A stretch of DNA of 64,000 bases, taken from contig OY821775.1 in the NCBI GenBank assembly GCA_963682175.1, positions 8,280,501 through 8,344,500 on the forward strand. The letters run 5' to 3'. The DNA is from Triglochin maritima (Eukaryota > Streptophyta > Magnoliopsida > Alismatales > Juncaginaceae). Of the stretch, positions 47,835-60,283 are shown in pieces (the stretch's first letter is position 1; each line of letters begins with the position of its first letter). The translations under genes and the position numbers were made by a program. Below the pieces are notes generated by a model. The model saw only the letters and a list, made by a program, of their open reading frames with translations, did not search any database and was not told the DNA's origin.

Positions 47835-49233
47835 CTTAAACAACCCCCATTAAGTTGACTCTGCACCAGCCTATCTCTTTCGCTGCCGCCTTCTACAACC
47901 AGCGGCTGCGGCACACTGTACCTACAGGTAACAATTGAAATCAGCATAACTTTTGTCTTCATTTTCCTATCACTGATACAGATTAAAAATAAGAACACAT
48001 ATACATATTAAAAATATGAATAATTGATAACTCTGATAAAAAAAATTACTGTAAAAATAAAAGAGGCTCGGTGTTGATACATAGTCAAGGCTTAAATAAG
48101 AAATAGTATCATTTTCATCGGATCCATACAGTATTTTCTAGAGGCCTGCAACATACATTCTTTCTTTCTTTTTTTGGATCTGTAGGTCTGCAAGATGCAT
48201 GATACACCCACCACTCCTTTTTCTACGAAATAAAACCTCAAAACATTTGAAGTCCTTTGAAATGATGTTAGGAATGTCCCCCTGCCATTTCTATTTTAGC
48301 CTTCCAAGTATTGCACAAAAGGCTATAATCATCCCTTTGGAAGTGGATATCATTAAAGAAATGTGAAGAGATCAACGAATTCTCAGACCTCCGGTAACTC
48401 GGTCCAATATGAAAAAATGGGCAGAGGACCCAAGAGAACCTCTTTTCTGATACCAAATATCTAAATCATACAACATATTATTGATTTATAAAAAACACAC
48501 ATTATTAATGAAATTGAACACATCACGAAACCTAACTGCTGAAATCAAACAGAGGATTCTTCCCTCTAGTTTCTTACCTTCTACTCTGGTGCCGTTTTAC
48601 TGTACATATGCTTCGAAAGAAAAGTAAGAGTGAAACTAGATTTAGAGCAAAGAGTTATGTGGAGGTGCTGTACAGAAGCAGGAGGCCACCTAGCAAAGAA
48701 CCTGGGAGGTTACAGGACACGTATAGAACATGCGTTCCTAAAAGAGCGAGAAAGAGAACAAAATTTATGGTATCCCTAAACTGCACTCATTTTGTCAGAC
48801 TCAGAGCAAACCTTTGAATAATTTCAAGATAAAAACATCTAATCAGAAGAAGATAAAAATATCACTCAATTGACAATTCCTTCTCTCGGGATGGATCAGT
48901 ATACATTTTAACCACAATAAATATAATTTGGATAATTGAAAAGATGATTCTTTGAACAAAGTAAAGATAACCGAATTTTATTCATAATAATGCCGATCCG
49001 GTACTGTTACATAAACCACACCCCAAGCCTCGAAGACAAAACCAAACCTTGGAGTTAGAAGACATTAAAGAGCACAAAACAAAAACAAAAAACAAAAACA
49101 AAAAAACATACAGATTATGTGCACCATATACACATCACACAAAACGCTCAAACTGTTGCCTCTTTTACTCCGCTTCAGAGATCTTCTTTCCATTTGATTT
49201 TTTGTTGAAGAATCAGGAAACCAACGGAGAGAA
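47835..49233. other. Region between the membrane-protein gene and the SNARE 3' end
   Basis: It holds the possible upstream exon of the membrane-protein gene at 47865-47930, and near 48450-48460 a TCTGATACCA motif. On the minus strand that is TGGTATCAGA, the primer-binding type used by many plant LTR elements, so a decayed LTR retroelement may lie here. The 3' UTR of the SNARE gene should lie just below 49234. Confidence 0.4.
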
Positions 49234-52200
49234 TCAAGCGGCCACAATAATTATCACAATTAGCAAGATAATGGCAAAAATTACCAGGAGCAAGCATGTC
49301 TGCACAAGCCAATAAGGGAAAACATTTGATAAGTATAATGGAGAGTCTAATAACACTGACAAAATAGTAACATATATATACATAATACATCTTGTATAGA
49401 AATTACATACCAAGGATGAATTTGACTTTTGAGATTTGGAAGCTTTTGACAGCTGGGATTTGGCTTGGGTAGTTGCGGCATAAGAGCTCTCAACGTTGGA
49501 CTGAATGTCATCTGCATGTACAATAGAATTTTTTTACTTTGTATGGATTCCAAGATCAAAGACACAAGTCAAGATCAATTGAACACACTTACCGATCATT
49601 GTTCCTTGGTTATCAACCAGAACTGCAAGATCTTTAAAGATTTCATTTACTTCACCAATCTGACTTTGGATCTCCTGTATTCCTTGATCTCTTTCCTCAA
49701 TGATAGCCTCGTGGAACACTATTTCATTATCCAGACGCACTATCTGCTGTCTGCTTCAATGATAGTCATCAGATGGGTTTTGTTCGGTAAGAACTAAGAA
49801 AAATAAAAATGAAAACAATCATAGGGGAAGGTACATGCAACTATGGTTACAAACATTCATGGGGAAGGTACATGCAACTATGGTTACAGAAAAAAAAGGT
49901 AATTCCTTCATTGAATATCCGATGAAGACAAATGAAAGATCAACAAGCTTGACATCAACAGCATTCGACATAGACATATATACTAACTACATTCAATGAG
50001 AAGGCATCAGAACTGTATTCACCTTCTAGATTCCGCTAGAAGAGGACGCTGTTCTGGTGTGTCTGAACTTGCATCCGCTTCATTTCCAGTGTAGCTGCTC
50101 GATATCACGGAAGAAAGCATAAGCAGGAGGAAAAATATAACTACTTAATCCTTCTTATTACATAACTAAGATAAGATAGTCAAATGCGGAACATATATGA
50201 TAACATGTACAAAAAGAAAAACTACACAAGGTAGATGCCGAATGATACAGCTATCAATCACCAATGCAAAAAAAAACAGAAAATGGAATGCAAGTTGAGG
50301 GGGTTTTCTAAGTTCATTGAAAAAAAAATGAAATGGTTTGATCCAACGAAAACATCAAAGTTAGCACATGCAACCTGGATCATAAACTGCAACTCCACAG
50401 GCATTATTGAAATAAGAACTAAAAAAATATATTTGGAAAGCATAAAATAAAAAACTACAATAAACAGCTCACCACAAAAAAACTTAACATCTCAACGTTA
50501 CGTTTTTGGGAATCTATATCAAGGTACATAAATGAGCTTAACTGACTACCTAATGTGTTTTAATCTTATTTGCACATTTATTATTTAGTCAAAACTCTAG
50601 TTATAAGGTCTTTCAGCACCACACACAGACGGTCCAGCGAAATTAAGACAGATTGTTAGACTTATATAAGAATGATGTATGTTACTCAATATGTTAACGT
50701 ACAAATATCAGAGGTTGTACAATAAGTTTTAAACTAATAGCATCCAAATATGGAGCTCCTATCATATTTTTTCGAAGACCAAGCAGACCTCTGTCTCTGA
50801 CCTCTACTTCTACAGTATCTTCTTACCTGGACTGTGACGCTGCTTGAGCAACAAAGGGAGCATATGCTGTTTCTCTCTCAGCTGCAATATGTTGAGCCTT
50901 CTGAAACTCTTTCAAAACAACTTGGAAATCTTTTGCCAATTTTGCGTCAGCAATTTTTTTGCTTACCTACAATAAATGTTTAAAAAAAGAATATTTAGAA
51001 AAGTTTGAGAAACCCCTCTAGAAAGAAATAGGAATGTGCCTCCCAAAATGCTCCTTATTGTGGCATCAATTCTGGATTATAGTCTTAAGGATTTAGCAAT
51101 AAGCAATTCTCTGTGCATGAGGTGTATGATGAAGGAGAAACAAAGCAAAACAACAGCCAAATAGACACGAGAAAACAATAATGATAATAAATAATGATTG
51201 TTGCCAGATTAGCAGGTTCTTATTTTATCAGCACTGAACAGTTCCCAGTGAAGTTCCTAGCAGAAACATACATACTATTGCATGTAAAACCAGGTAACAC
51301 AGAAGTTCAAGCTTTGAAATAGAGCAAAGCTTGTTGACCAAATTTGCCTAGGCCTTAGTGCACTCAAGCAAAACTGATGCAGAATGCTGAAAGAAAGAAG
51401 ACAGACAGGATTAAGAGAAATGCAAAGTAAGGTAAGAAGGCTTTTTTCACCACGAAACACTCCATATTTTAAGTTAAGAATATTCTTCTGGATTTTTTGA
51501 AATATCAGCTACAGTTGGACATGACATGATCCTTGAAAATACACAAGAAACCACTTGACTAACTACCTCCAAGGACAAACAAGATCACTACCATCTTGTT
51601 TAACCAATACCTTAAAATATACCAGCAGATGGGCTCGGGCTAATCAGAGCAACAGACCAAAGAGCATCGTGCCTTGGAACGTTTGAACTTAAACCAATAC
51701 ATGTTGAGAAACATTAATGGACAAAATGGCTTGACGGAAGAAAAAATCGGAACCATAATCCTCAAAGTTGTGTGATGGTGTCTAACAACTTTAACTCTTC
51801 AAGTAAATGATTTGACACTACGGAAAAAATGAAACCTGAGAGATAACAAAAACAATTGAAATGTGGAGAAAATCTAAACAAAATGTTTAGGTGGGAATCA
51901 TCCAGTACAACCTTGGTTCAGAAGAAATGTGGAATCCCATCTTTCAAGGTGGAGTCCTAATACAACACAACTTAATGATGATGAGTAAACGTGTAATTAA
52001 TACCTTATACCATGAACTAATAGAACTTGAGGAGAGAAAACGATTTGAAAATATTGCCATAGCAAAGCTTCAGGTTAAGCAGAATGACTGACATCTTTCT
52101 ACGAAGTCGCATGATATTTTTTTGTGAAGGAATAATGTCAACCTATTTCAATTAGACATCCAGCAAGAGGCAACATATTATGCTAACAACCTTAAGTGTA

Positions 52201-54899
52201 GATTCCTCATAAGGCAAAACTTCATTTCCAAAATGCAACACTAAACAAATGAAAATTTAATTATTTTCATGAAACAATATTTCGTTATGAAATACATTTT
52301 TGCATTTAAAGGAAGTAAGAAGTAAGAACAAAAGCTGGAACTTACACTAACTTCACATTGACGGTCTATTTCACTAGTTTCCCTAAGTTTAGCAGAAGTA
52401 TCTTTCACTAGCTGTGCAATGTGCAGCCGTGTCTTGTGCCTAAAAACAACAGAAAAGGCAGTTTATTAACTTGTCAATCGTTAAAAATATTCTCAGTTCT
52501 TTTGAAAAATTGTGCCGAAATGATTGCATGGGAATCATTTGTGCCGAAAATGCCAAAATTCACTTCAGAAGGGAATCATTTGAAAAATTGAGTACAGGAC
52601 CACGGAAATCAGTCTTAAAACACAAATGATTGCGTGATTTGAAATTGTCACCAGTTTTTGCTCCTACCATCAAATGAGCGGAAAAAGAAAAGAAAAGAAA
52701 AACGTGGAAGTTCATTAGTTACACACTCACACGTGTCAAACTAAGAGTAAGATTGTTGAAACCAATAGAAGAAAACAAACATAAAGAGATAAAGAAGAAG
52801 GATGCATACAAATGACAATGGATGTTAATCTCACTCCTTACCCAAGTCACCCAAAAAAAAACCAATCACTTCCCTTGCTCCCTCATTTACTGAGTAAGGC
52901 TGAGCATGATTTGTGTGAAAATGAAATTGCCTAGTAGTTTACGACGGATTGGACAAAGGTTATGGAAAATTTTAGTACAAGTTGTCATCTCTTTCCAAGT
53001 TCCAACACTTAACTCCAGAGAACAAGGGCTTGGATGGATGAGTAAGGGAACAACTTAGGGTGTAAAGTCCAAAAGGTATAGGTCAAACATATTAAATCAA
53101 CATCTTTGAAGCTTTTCAATGAACTGATGGTATTGAAACTGGATTAACAAATTCAAAGACGGACAGTGAATATTGGGTTCGATTTTGATGTTGATCATCA
53201 AATTAAGTGGTTGTGAGTGGTTGGATATATCAAGGTTTTAAAACCGCATATGCGGTCCTGTGCGAAATTGTGCCCAGGACCACATATGCGGTTATGCGGT
53301 CGCTTATGTGACCGCACAATGGTAAAATTTAAAAAAAATAATTTTTTTGAAAAAATTCGGAAAATAATAAAAAAATCGGAAAAAACATTAAAAATCGAAA
53401 AAATCATAAATATCTAACCCATGTCACACAGCTGTCTACCTTTTATCTTCTCATCTACCCATTATCTTCTCCTCTACTCCACCATGTCTTCCCCTCTCCT
53501 TTTTCTTTGTGAGAAAACTCCTTCCTCCCTTCCCCTCTCCTCCCTCCCTTTCGACAGCATCCTCTCCTCCCTTCCCTCCTCTCCCTTCACCTCTCCCATC
53601 CTCTACCTTCCCCTCCTCTCCCTTCACCTCTCCCATCCTCTCTTCCCCTCCCCAGCCACTGTGCGGCCACACAGTGGCTGCATAGTCGCACCAGGGTTGG
53701 TGCGACCATGCGGGGGTTGCATATGCGACCCCAACTCCCAGACCGCTTAGTGTGACGGCATAATCGATTATGCGGCCGCACTTTAAAACAATGGGATATA
53801 TATGTCTACATTAATTTTGGACCACTATACGAACGTTGATTATATTGAGTTGACCAAATGTGTTAATTGGAATTTGTAGTGTGACCTCAAGGACATCTCT
53901 AAATGGGAAGCAAACAAGCCAAGGACGTACATTATGGACTTAATGGGTTGATTTGGGCTTGGCCATTGGGTTGAGTTTGGTAAATGTGTTGAATTAATTG
54001 TGACAATTAAGCTTGGGCATAGGCTTCAAACGCCATTAGGTGCCAAAGAAGGTTACCTAAATAGACTTAAATTTTGATCTTCGGAATTGGAAGTTATAGA
54101 TAGACTGTGATGTGCACAACATCATGTCTACAGTTGCATTAGCTAATACAAAGATGCAACCACATGCCTGTACAACTTCCATTTATCGGCTAATCACAGG
54201 TTCGAAATCAACAAAAATGAGCTCTACCTTAGCAGATCAAATCAAGTAAGCAGCATGACCCTTAGGAGATACCATTGACCAACATAACGAACTTAAATGC
54301 ATTTCCTCTATCCTAAGTGGCCTAGAAGAATCAGAACTTGTACAACTTGAAACATCAATCCCACTTCCTAAAAACCATACTGCAGCTTACCGATCACCAG
54401 AAACCTAATTACATGGTCTTTCCCCCCTGACGGGGGCAATTATCACGTGTATAAATTGATTAAAAAACAAAATCCAGCACTACATTCGAATTCCATTCCC
54501 AAATTCACATGGTATACTTCTAAGCAAGCATCAACTACCCCCACAAAGATACAATTTTTAAGCACTCCAAAACAACATCACTTTTATACCACCAAAAGGA
54601 AAAGTTATTGCGTTCCCAACAAAACCCAACCCAAAAGAAACATTCCGAAACGAAAACAAGCCACCGATCAAGCCCGGGAGCGGCGGTCAACGAGAAAAAG
54701 ATCGGACTCACAGCTTCTCCCGGAGCTCCGGCGTGTCCTTGGGCGTGCCGAGGGTGTTGACGAGGCGGTGGAAGGTGGAAACCGCAGTGTTGATCTGGAA
54801 CACGCCGGCGGCGACTGCCTGGGTGGGGTCCTGCTTCCCGTTGCTCGGCCCGCGGCCGCCGGAGATCGGCCGCCCCGACTCGAGGTCCGCGAAGCTCAT
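49234..54899 (-). CDS. SYP22-like: Qa-SNARE syntaxin of the SYP2 (SYP22/VAM3) type
   Basis: Seven exons on the minus strand: 54712-54899, 52346-52439, 50827-50966, 50023-50097, 49593-49750, 49411-49511 and 49234-49299. All splice in frame to 273 residues, the usual SYP2 length. The N-terminal three-helix region starts at [20 protein letters not shown] (about 35-54) and continues with [14 protein letters not shown] and [13 protein letters not shown]. The Qa-SNARE motif runs about 167-230 ([39 protein letters not shown]), with the central Gln in DNQG. A single C-terminal membrane anchor is [24 protein letters not shown]2 proteins drive fusion at the prevacuolar compartment and vacuole. Exon 1 is GC-rich. 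Intron 1 is 2.3 kb with a MITE, and a copia element ends about 205 bp above the ATG. Confidence 0.95.
53231..53793. mobile_element. hAT-like non-autonomous element in SNARE intron 1
   Basis: 563 bp flanked by a perfect 8-bp duplication, GGATATAT (53223-53230 and 53794-53801), the length made by hAT transposases. The ends are imperfect inverted repeats (CAAGGTTTTAAAACCGCATA at left; read inwards from the right CATTGTTTTAAAGTGCGGCC). Both subterminal regions are rich in GCATATGC/GCGGTC palindromic motifs, a common binding-site pattern of hAT elements. The middle (53440-53650) is a C/T-rich tract of CTCTCCTCCC-like units with no transposase. Confidence 0.88.
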
Positions 54900-55103
54900 C
54901 GCGATCGCCGATCGGGGAGATTAGGGTTTTCCGACGGGAATAGGGGGAGTGGAGGGGGGGGAAGGGAACGAGGAAAACGACGTGGGGTTGCCACGTGGAC
55001 GTTCCCGAAGGTTCTTATGGGTTAATTGGTTTGATTAAAATCGTTAATCATCGTTGTGGTGATTGAGATGGTGGTTGTTATGGTTTTCGAAACTTACGCG
55101 AAC

Positions 55104-55300
55104 CGAAGAAAAGAGTTGATGTTTTTGGTTTATTGAGATTTTATTTTTTACGATCTTATTGAACTTCAAATTACATTTAGCTTTTATATGTGTATTTGTT
55201 TCCGTTGAGTGGAGCGGGCTTCTTTGAAGAAGAGATGTGATGCTTTATCGGAGAGGTCGCGACGGTTGGGAGGTCACGTCGGTTCAGGTTTATTTCAACA
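55104..55300 (-). repeat. 3' LTR of the copia element
   Basis: Same 197-bp sequence as the 5' LTR with about twelve differences by eye. Its last base has changed from A to G on the element strand (TTCG instead of TTCA). It lies 205 bp upstream of the SYP2-type SNARE start codon and in the same transcriptional orientation, so LTR promoter activity could read into that gene. Confidence 0.9.
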
Positions 55301-55312
55301 CTCCCCCTCAAG
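55301..55312 (-). other. Polypurine tract of the copia element
   Basis: CTTGAGGGGGAG on the minus strand, immediately before the TGTTG start of the 3' LTR: the plus-strand priming site of reverse transcription. Confidence 0.85.
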
Positions 55313-55428
55313 TTGGGTCCGGAAGAGACTGAAGGTGCCTAACTTGTCGATGATCTGACTAAATTGCTTTTGACTTAGAGATTTGGTGAAAACATCTGCT
55401 AGTTGTTCCTTACTTATGTAGGGAACCT

Positions 55429-56782
55429 CTATTTCTTTAGTCTTGATTTTTTCGCGGATGAAGTGACAATCAACTTCAATGTGTTGGTTCTTTCGTGGAA
55501 CACCGGATTAGATGTTATGTGTCGCGCAACATTATTGTCGCAGAACATCTGCATGGGCATGCTAGGAGATTGTCTCATATCGTTGAGAAGTTGTTTTAAC
55601 CATACAAGTTCACTAGTCGTAGATGTCATTGCGTGATATTCTGCTTCTGCACTAGATCGTGCAACAACTTTTTGCTTCTTACTCCTCCAGGTTACAAGAT
55701 TACCTCCTAGAAAGGTGCAAAAGCCTGTAGTTGATTTACGATCATGGCTTCCTGCCAATCTGCATCCGAGAAACCAATGATACTGTTAGAGTTATTATTT
55801 TTCATTAGTATCCCTTGTCCTGGAGTTTGTTTTATATATCTTAAAATGCGATCAATGATACCTAAGTGTGGTGTTCGAGGTGCATGCATAAATTGACTAA
55901 CTATGCTAACAGCAAAGGTTATGTCTGGTCTAGTTACTGTTAGGTATATAAGTTTGCCTACAAGTCTTTGAAACTGATGAACATTTTTGACAGTTTCTCC
56001 ATCAGTAGAGTTGGTTTTGAGGTTTGTTTCTATGGGTGTATTGGCGGGTTTAGCTCCAAGTTTTCTCGTTTCTGTTAATAGGTATAGAGCATATTTCCTT
56101 TGTGATAGGAAAAAGACCCTTTTTGAGTATGCAATTTCTATTCCTAAGAAGTATTTCAAGAGACCGAGATCTTTTATATCGAATTTTGTTTTTAGGTAGT
56201 TTTTGACTTGACTAATTTCTTTATTATTGTCTCCGGTGATGATGATGTCGTCAACGTAAACTAATACTATGGTGATTCCTTGTTTGTGATGTTTAGTAAA
56301 CATAGAAGCGTCAACGGAAGATTTTAAAAAACCATAAACAAGTAAGAAATGACTGAGATTGGCATACCAGACACGTGGAGATTGTTTTAGACCATAGATA
56401 GCTTTGTTGAGTTTGCATACCTTGTTCGAGGTGAGATTGTACCTGGTGGAGGAGTCATGTATACTTCTTCTTCAAGGTTCCCTTGTAAGAAGACATTTCT
56501 CACATCCATTTGATGGAGTTTCCAATTTCTGTTGACAGCTATGGACAAAAGGACACGAACCGTGTTCATCTTTGCAACAGGTGCAAAGGTCTCTAGGTAG
56601 TCAATCCCGTATGTTTGAGTATACCCTTTGGCCACAAGTCTGACTTTATATCTTTCTATAGTTCCATTACTGTTATATTTTATTTTATAGACCCATTTGC
56701 ACCCAACTGATTTGATTCCTTGTGGTTTTTGGATAAGCGTCCATGTTTTGTTATTTTCTAGGGCATTGAGCTCCTCATTCAT
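55429..56782 (-). pseudogene. copia reverse transcriptase and RNase H, frameshifted
   Basis: Three overlapping open pieces. 56387-56782 holds the RT fingers ([49 protein letters not shown]). 55707-56303 holds the catalytic YVDDIIITG box and the GLLKYFLGIEIAYS segment. 55429-55758 is RNase H (KSTTGFCTFLGGNLVTWRSK, SSAEAEYHAM). Frame changes near 56437 and 55755 separate them, so no full-length polymerase can be made. Confidence 0.88.
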
Positions 56783-57059
56783 GGCTCTGTGCCATTTTGG
56801 ATCTCCTATAGCTTCTTGGAATGTCTTAGGTTCTAAGTTATTTATTTGGGTTAGGTATGTTTTGTAGGTTGGATGGATTTTTTCGTAGGAGATGTGTTTT
56901 TCGATGGGATAGGTAACGTGTGAGGTAACAAAGTCGTTAAACCTGGCAGGAGGACGTCTTGTACGGATGGATCTCCTTCTTGATTGTCTTGGGGTGGGGT
57001 TTCTTCTTCTTCTCCTCCTTCCTCGTTTTCTTTGTCGCTCTCTTGTCCTCCTCCTTCTT

Positions 57060-58682
57060 CTATGTAGCTTTGCGGTAGAGTAGTTGTTGTAGCTGGGGGG
57101 TCCCAGTTGTATGCTCGTTTTCTATTTTAAAGTAGGACTCACTCTCTCTAAAGGATACATCCCTCGATATATACATTTTACAAGTTTCGGGGTCAAAACA
57201 TTTGTACCCTTTTTTGTTGACAAAATAACCAACAAAAATACATTTTACAGAATTGCTGTCAAATTTGTCCGCCAGTTTCCTGTGAACAAAGCAGACACAA
57301 CCAAAAACTTTAAGGTGATCTAAATTTAGTGCCCGGTTTAGCAATATTCCTAAAGGTTGTTTACTTTGAAGGACAGAACTTGGTAGACGATTAATTAGGT
57401 AAGTAGCAATAAGAACTGCGTCGGACCAAAAACGTTTTGGGGTGTTACTTTGAAAAAATAGAGATCGGGTGACATTCAAGATGTGACGGTTTTTCCGTTC
57501 AAAAATTCCATTCTGTTCGGGAGTATTAATACAAGTAGTTTGATGAAAAAATCCATGAGTTTTTAGAAAATTTTGAAAATTAAGACTGGAATATTCCGTT
57601 CCATTATCGGTTCTTAAGGTTTTAATTTTGAAATTATACATATTCTCAACAAATGTTACAAATTCGCAAAAGATTTTAAAAACATCGGATTTATTTTTAA
57701 GAAGGTAAATCCAGGTGTTACGCCAAAAATCATCAATGAATAAAACAAAATATTTGAAACCATTGTAAGATTCGACTGGAGCAGGACCCCAGATATCTGA
57801 GTGAATTAAATCGAGGGGAAATCTAGATTTGTTTTTAGACGTAGGGAAAAGAAGTCTAGTTTGTTTTGAGAAATGACAAACATAACATGCATAATTAGGA
57901 GAAAAAGCAGGAAATAAAGTTTTTAAGACAGGGTGAGATGGATGTCCCATTCGTTTATGCCAAAGATACTGATTAGTATTACTAGAGGTATGAAAAACAG
58001 TTTTTTGAATATCTAAAATATAGAGTCCGTTGATGTTGACTCTTTTACCAATCGTCTTCCCTATAACTCGATCCTGAAAGAATACATCATTTTGGATGAA
58101 TAAAACATCGCAATTAAAATGTTTTGTTATTTTCGCAACAGACAGAAGGTTGGAAGTAAGAGTTGGAACATATAATACATCTTTGGTTATTTGATTTAAT
58201 AACATGGTTTCTCCTATTCCTTTAATTTCAACTTGATTGTCATTGGCTACGGTTACAAATTTATTAACCATATCTAAGTTATTTTTAATGTTTTGCAATA
58301 AAAGGTAATTTCTGGTCATATGATCTGTAGCACCAGAATCAATAATCCATTGATTGTTATATCTAGGTCTTGTATTAAGCAGAGTTTTAAAATTATTTGC
58401 AGAAAAAGTCCGTGGAGAGGAAGTTATACCTGCATAATTACCTGATCTTGGGGGGTTATTCTGCAAAAAGGAATTTAGTTGGACCAGCAATTGATCCAGA
58501 TCCGACCTAGATCCGGATCCGGGTCCACTGGATGTTGCTACAAATGGTTCGGATCTGTTGCAATCGAGTCGAGATCCAACTGATTCTCCGCGCGTGCATA
58601 TATAACCACGCTGATCCGAGAAAACGCCTGATTCATCTTCCCTTCTCCTTTCCCTTTCTCCGTTAGGGTTAGCCACCGCCAC
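57060..58682 (-). CDS. copia protease-integrase segment, long open frame
   Basis: 540 codons open. It contains the aspartic protease motif [12 protein letters not shown], the GAG-pre-integrase zinc finger ([13 protein letters not shown] then CYVCHFSKQ), and the integrase core with its Asp-Asp-Glu residues in [20 protein letters not shown] and the [13 protein letters not shown] segment. It stops before the reverse transcriptase, so the polyprotein is interrupted. The first 60 codons (Arg-rich) may be a gag C-terminal remainder. Confidence 0.85.
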   Translation of the reverse strand: MAVANPNGERERRREDESGVFSDQRGYICTRGESVGSRLDCNRSEPFVATSSGPGSGSRSDLDQLLVQLNSFLQNNPPRSGNYAGITSSPRTFSANNFKTLLNTRPRYNNQWIIDSGATDHMTRNYLLLQNIKNNLDMVNKFVTVANDNQVEIKGIGETMLLNQITKDVLYVPTLTSNLLSVAKITKHFNCDVLFIQNDVFFQDRVIGKTIGKRVNINGLYILDIQKTVFHTSSNTNQYLWHKRMGHPSHPVLKTLFPAFSPNYACYVCHFSKQTRLLFPTSKNKSRFPLDLIHSDIWGPAPVESYNGFKYFVLFIDDFWRNTWIYLLKNKSDVFKIFCEFVTFVENMYNFKIKTLRTDNGTEYSSLNFQNFLKTHGFFHQTTCINTPEQNGIFERKNRHILNVTRSLFFQSNTPKRFWSDAVLIATYLINRLPSSVLQSKQPLGILLNRALNLDHLKVFGCVCFVHRKLADKFDSNSVKCIFVGYFVNKKGYKCFDPETCKMYISRDVSFRESESYFKIENEHTTGTPQLQQLLYRKAT

Positions 58683-58864
58683 TGCTCCGTTTCCTGTTGC
58701 TCGCCGTTGTTTTCCTTTCGATTCCGATGATCTCCCCCTCCTTCCCTTGTTGGTCGGAGATGCGGATGTAGGAACCAGCAGAAGTTTCTGTTATGACCTG
58801 TTTTTTTACAGTTATCGCAAGTTTCTTGTGGTTTATTTCCATATTTTTGTTTGTTTTTACTGAG

Positions 58865-59539
58865 TTATGGTTTTCCTACGAAAAACGCCTGCAATTCTGA
58901 TGTATGATCGACGGTCTGAGTGGTGGTCCGACGGGGCTCTTCCCGTTGGATCATCGCAATGATGGTTCCGAGGTCCGGTAGCTCGACGGTCATTAGGACT
59001 TGACTCCGGATGGCTTCATAGCTGCCGTCAAAGTCTGATGAGAAACTGGTAGATGTGGTCCATTTCCGTGCGTTCGAATATGGTCCTTGGGTCAGTCGTT
59101 GCTGGTTCGTAGATGGAGAGTTCATCCCATTCGCGTTGAAGTGCCCCGAGGTACTCCATGATGGTTTGTCCTTGTTGTTTTGTCTGCGAGATATCTTGTT
59201 TTAGTTTAAAGATATGAACAAAGTTTTGTGATTTACCGAAGATGTTTTGGACCGAGTCCTAGAGTTCTTTCGCGGAGTTTTTGTAGAGAAAGATTGCCCC
59301 GATCTTCGGTTGCATGGAGTTGAGGATCCACGACATGACGAGGTGGTCCATCGTTTGCCATTCCTCATATTTTGTCTTTGTGCCTTCTCCGTCTGTTTTT
59401 TTGAATTCCCGGTGATCTGTCCGAGTTTTCCTTTCCCACTGAAGGCCAGCGTGATAGCTCGTGCCCACGACAGATAATTATGTCCGTTGAGCGGTTGTGA
59501 TACCAGTCTGGGGGCAGCGTTCACTTCTTGATCTGTCAT
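58865..59539 (-). pseudogene. copia gag (UBN2-type), frameshifted
   Basis: Starts MTDQEVNAAPRLVSQPLNGH and NYLSWARAITLAFSGKGKLG, the typical N-terminus of plant copia gag. The frame is lost near 59400: a different frame carries the expected continuation (WQTMDHLVMSWILNSM) to a stop at 59259, and gag-like sequence resumes in other frames down to 58865. Not functional. Confidence 0.8.
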
Positions 59540-59590
59540 TTTTCCTTCATTCCTCCTGGGTTTGGATGTTGGTGTGTTTTGCCTTCAACT

Positions 59591-59606
59591 CCCCCCCCCC
59601 CCCCCC
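59591..59606 (-). repeat. Run of 16 C (G on the element strand) in the copia leader
   Basis: A homopolymer of sixteen identical bases lies between the primer-binding site and gag. Its length may be a slippage product or a sequencing uncertainty. Confidence 0.9.
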
Positions 59607-59703
59607 AGGTGGTCGGTTTTTGTTTGTAGGTTTTTTCTGAGGTTTCCGGTGACGAGTTCAGTGAACTCTGAGGATCACTGGTGATGGAAAAAAAATCGCG
59701 TAT

Positions 59704-59715
59704 GCTCTGATACCA
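59704..59715 (-). other. Primer-binding site of the copia element
   Basis: TGGTATCAGAGC on the minus strand, directly after the 5' LTR. It is complementary to the 3' end of initiator tRNA-Met, the usual primer of plant copia elements. Confidence 0.9.
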
Positions 59716-59912
59716 TGAAGAAACGCGTTGATGTTTTTGGTTTATTGAGATTTTGTTTTTTACAATCTTATTGAATTTCAAATTACATTTAGCTTTTATA
59801 TGTGTATTTGTTACCGTTGAGTGGAGCGAGCTTCTTTGAAGAAGAGATGCGATGCTTCATCGGAGAGGTCGCGACGGTTGGGAGGTCGCGTCGGTTCAGG
59901 TTTATTTGAACA
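59716..59912 (-). repeat. 5' LTR of the copia element
   Basis: Reads TGTTCAAATAAACCTGAACC at its outer end on the minus strand and ends ...TTTCTTCA directly before the primer-binding site. It has the same length as the 3' LTR. Confidence 0.92.
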
Positions 59913-60283
59913 TGAACGTAGTACGTAGATAGGAGGAAGGAAGGGTAAGCTTAAGTAATACGTAGATAATTTAATGGCTAGGGATCTACAACTATGTTTT
60001 CGTAAGTTTTGTGCTATTATTTTGTACATGTGACTTAATTACTTTAAAATAAATATTTAGGGTAAAACATGAAATATTATATTTCTCAAATACAGTAGAA
60101 GTAACAAAATTTGGAGGAAACTTATAACAACAGATCCAACGGGGTATTTAATGATCTACTCACAAAGACAAACAAAACATACAACACACAAACACACACA
60201 GATTATATTTCTCTTCTCAGTCAATCAGAAGAGAATGATCTGCTCAGATGTCGTCTACAAGCCCAAAAGATAGTCTTGTCTAT
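59913..60283. other. Short intergenic stretch between copia and the GRF ORF
   Basis: AT-rich, with an (ACACA)n-like run near 60180-60200. No gene recognised. Confidence 0.5.

Larger units (their letters stand above)
55104..59912 (-). mobile_element. Ty1/copia LTR retrotransposon, degenerate
   Basis: 4.8 kb on the minus strand with two 197-bp LTRs (55104-55300 and 59716-59912), a tRNA-Met-type primer-binding site next to the 5' LTR, a polypurine tract next to the 3' LTR, and gag, protease, integrase, reverse transcriptase and RNase H segments in the copia order (integrase before RT). The flanks read cgaac and tgaac, a 5-bp target duplication with one mismatch. By eye the LTRs differ at about a dozen sites, mostly transitions, so the insertion is not recent. 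Frameshifts in gag and in RT/RNase H make it unable to move by itself. Confidence 0.93.

Noticed and set aside
54447..55025. 192-codon + strand frame over the SNARE first exon
   Set aside because: Arg-rich shadow with no domain; the opposite strand encodes the SYP2 N-terminus.
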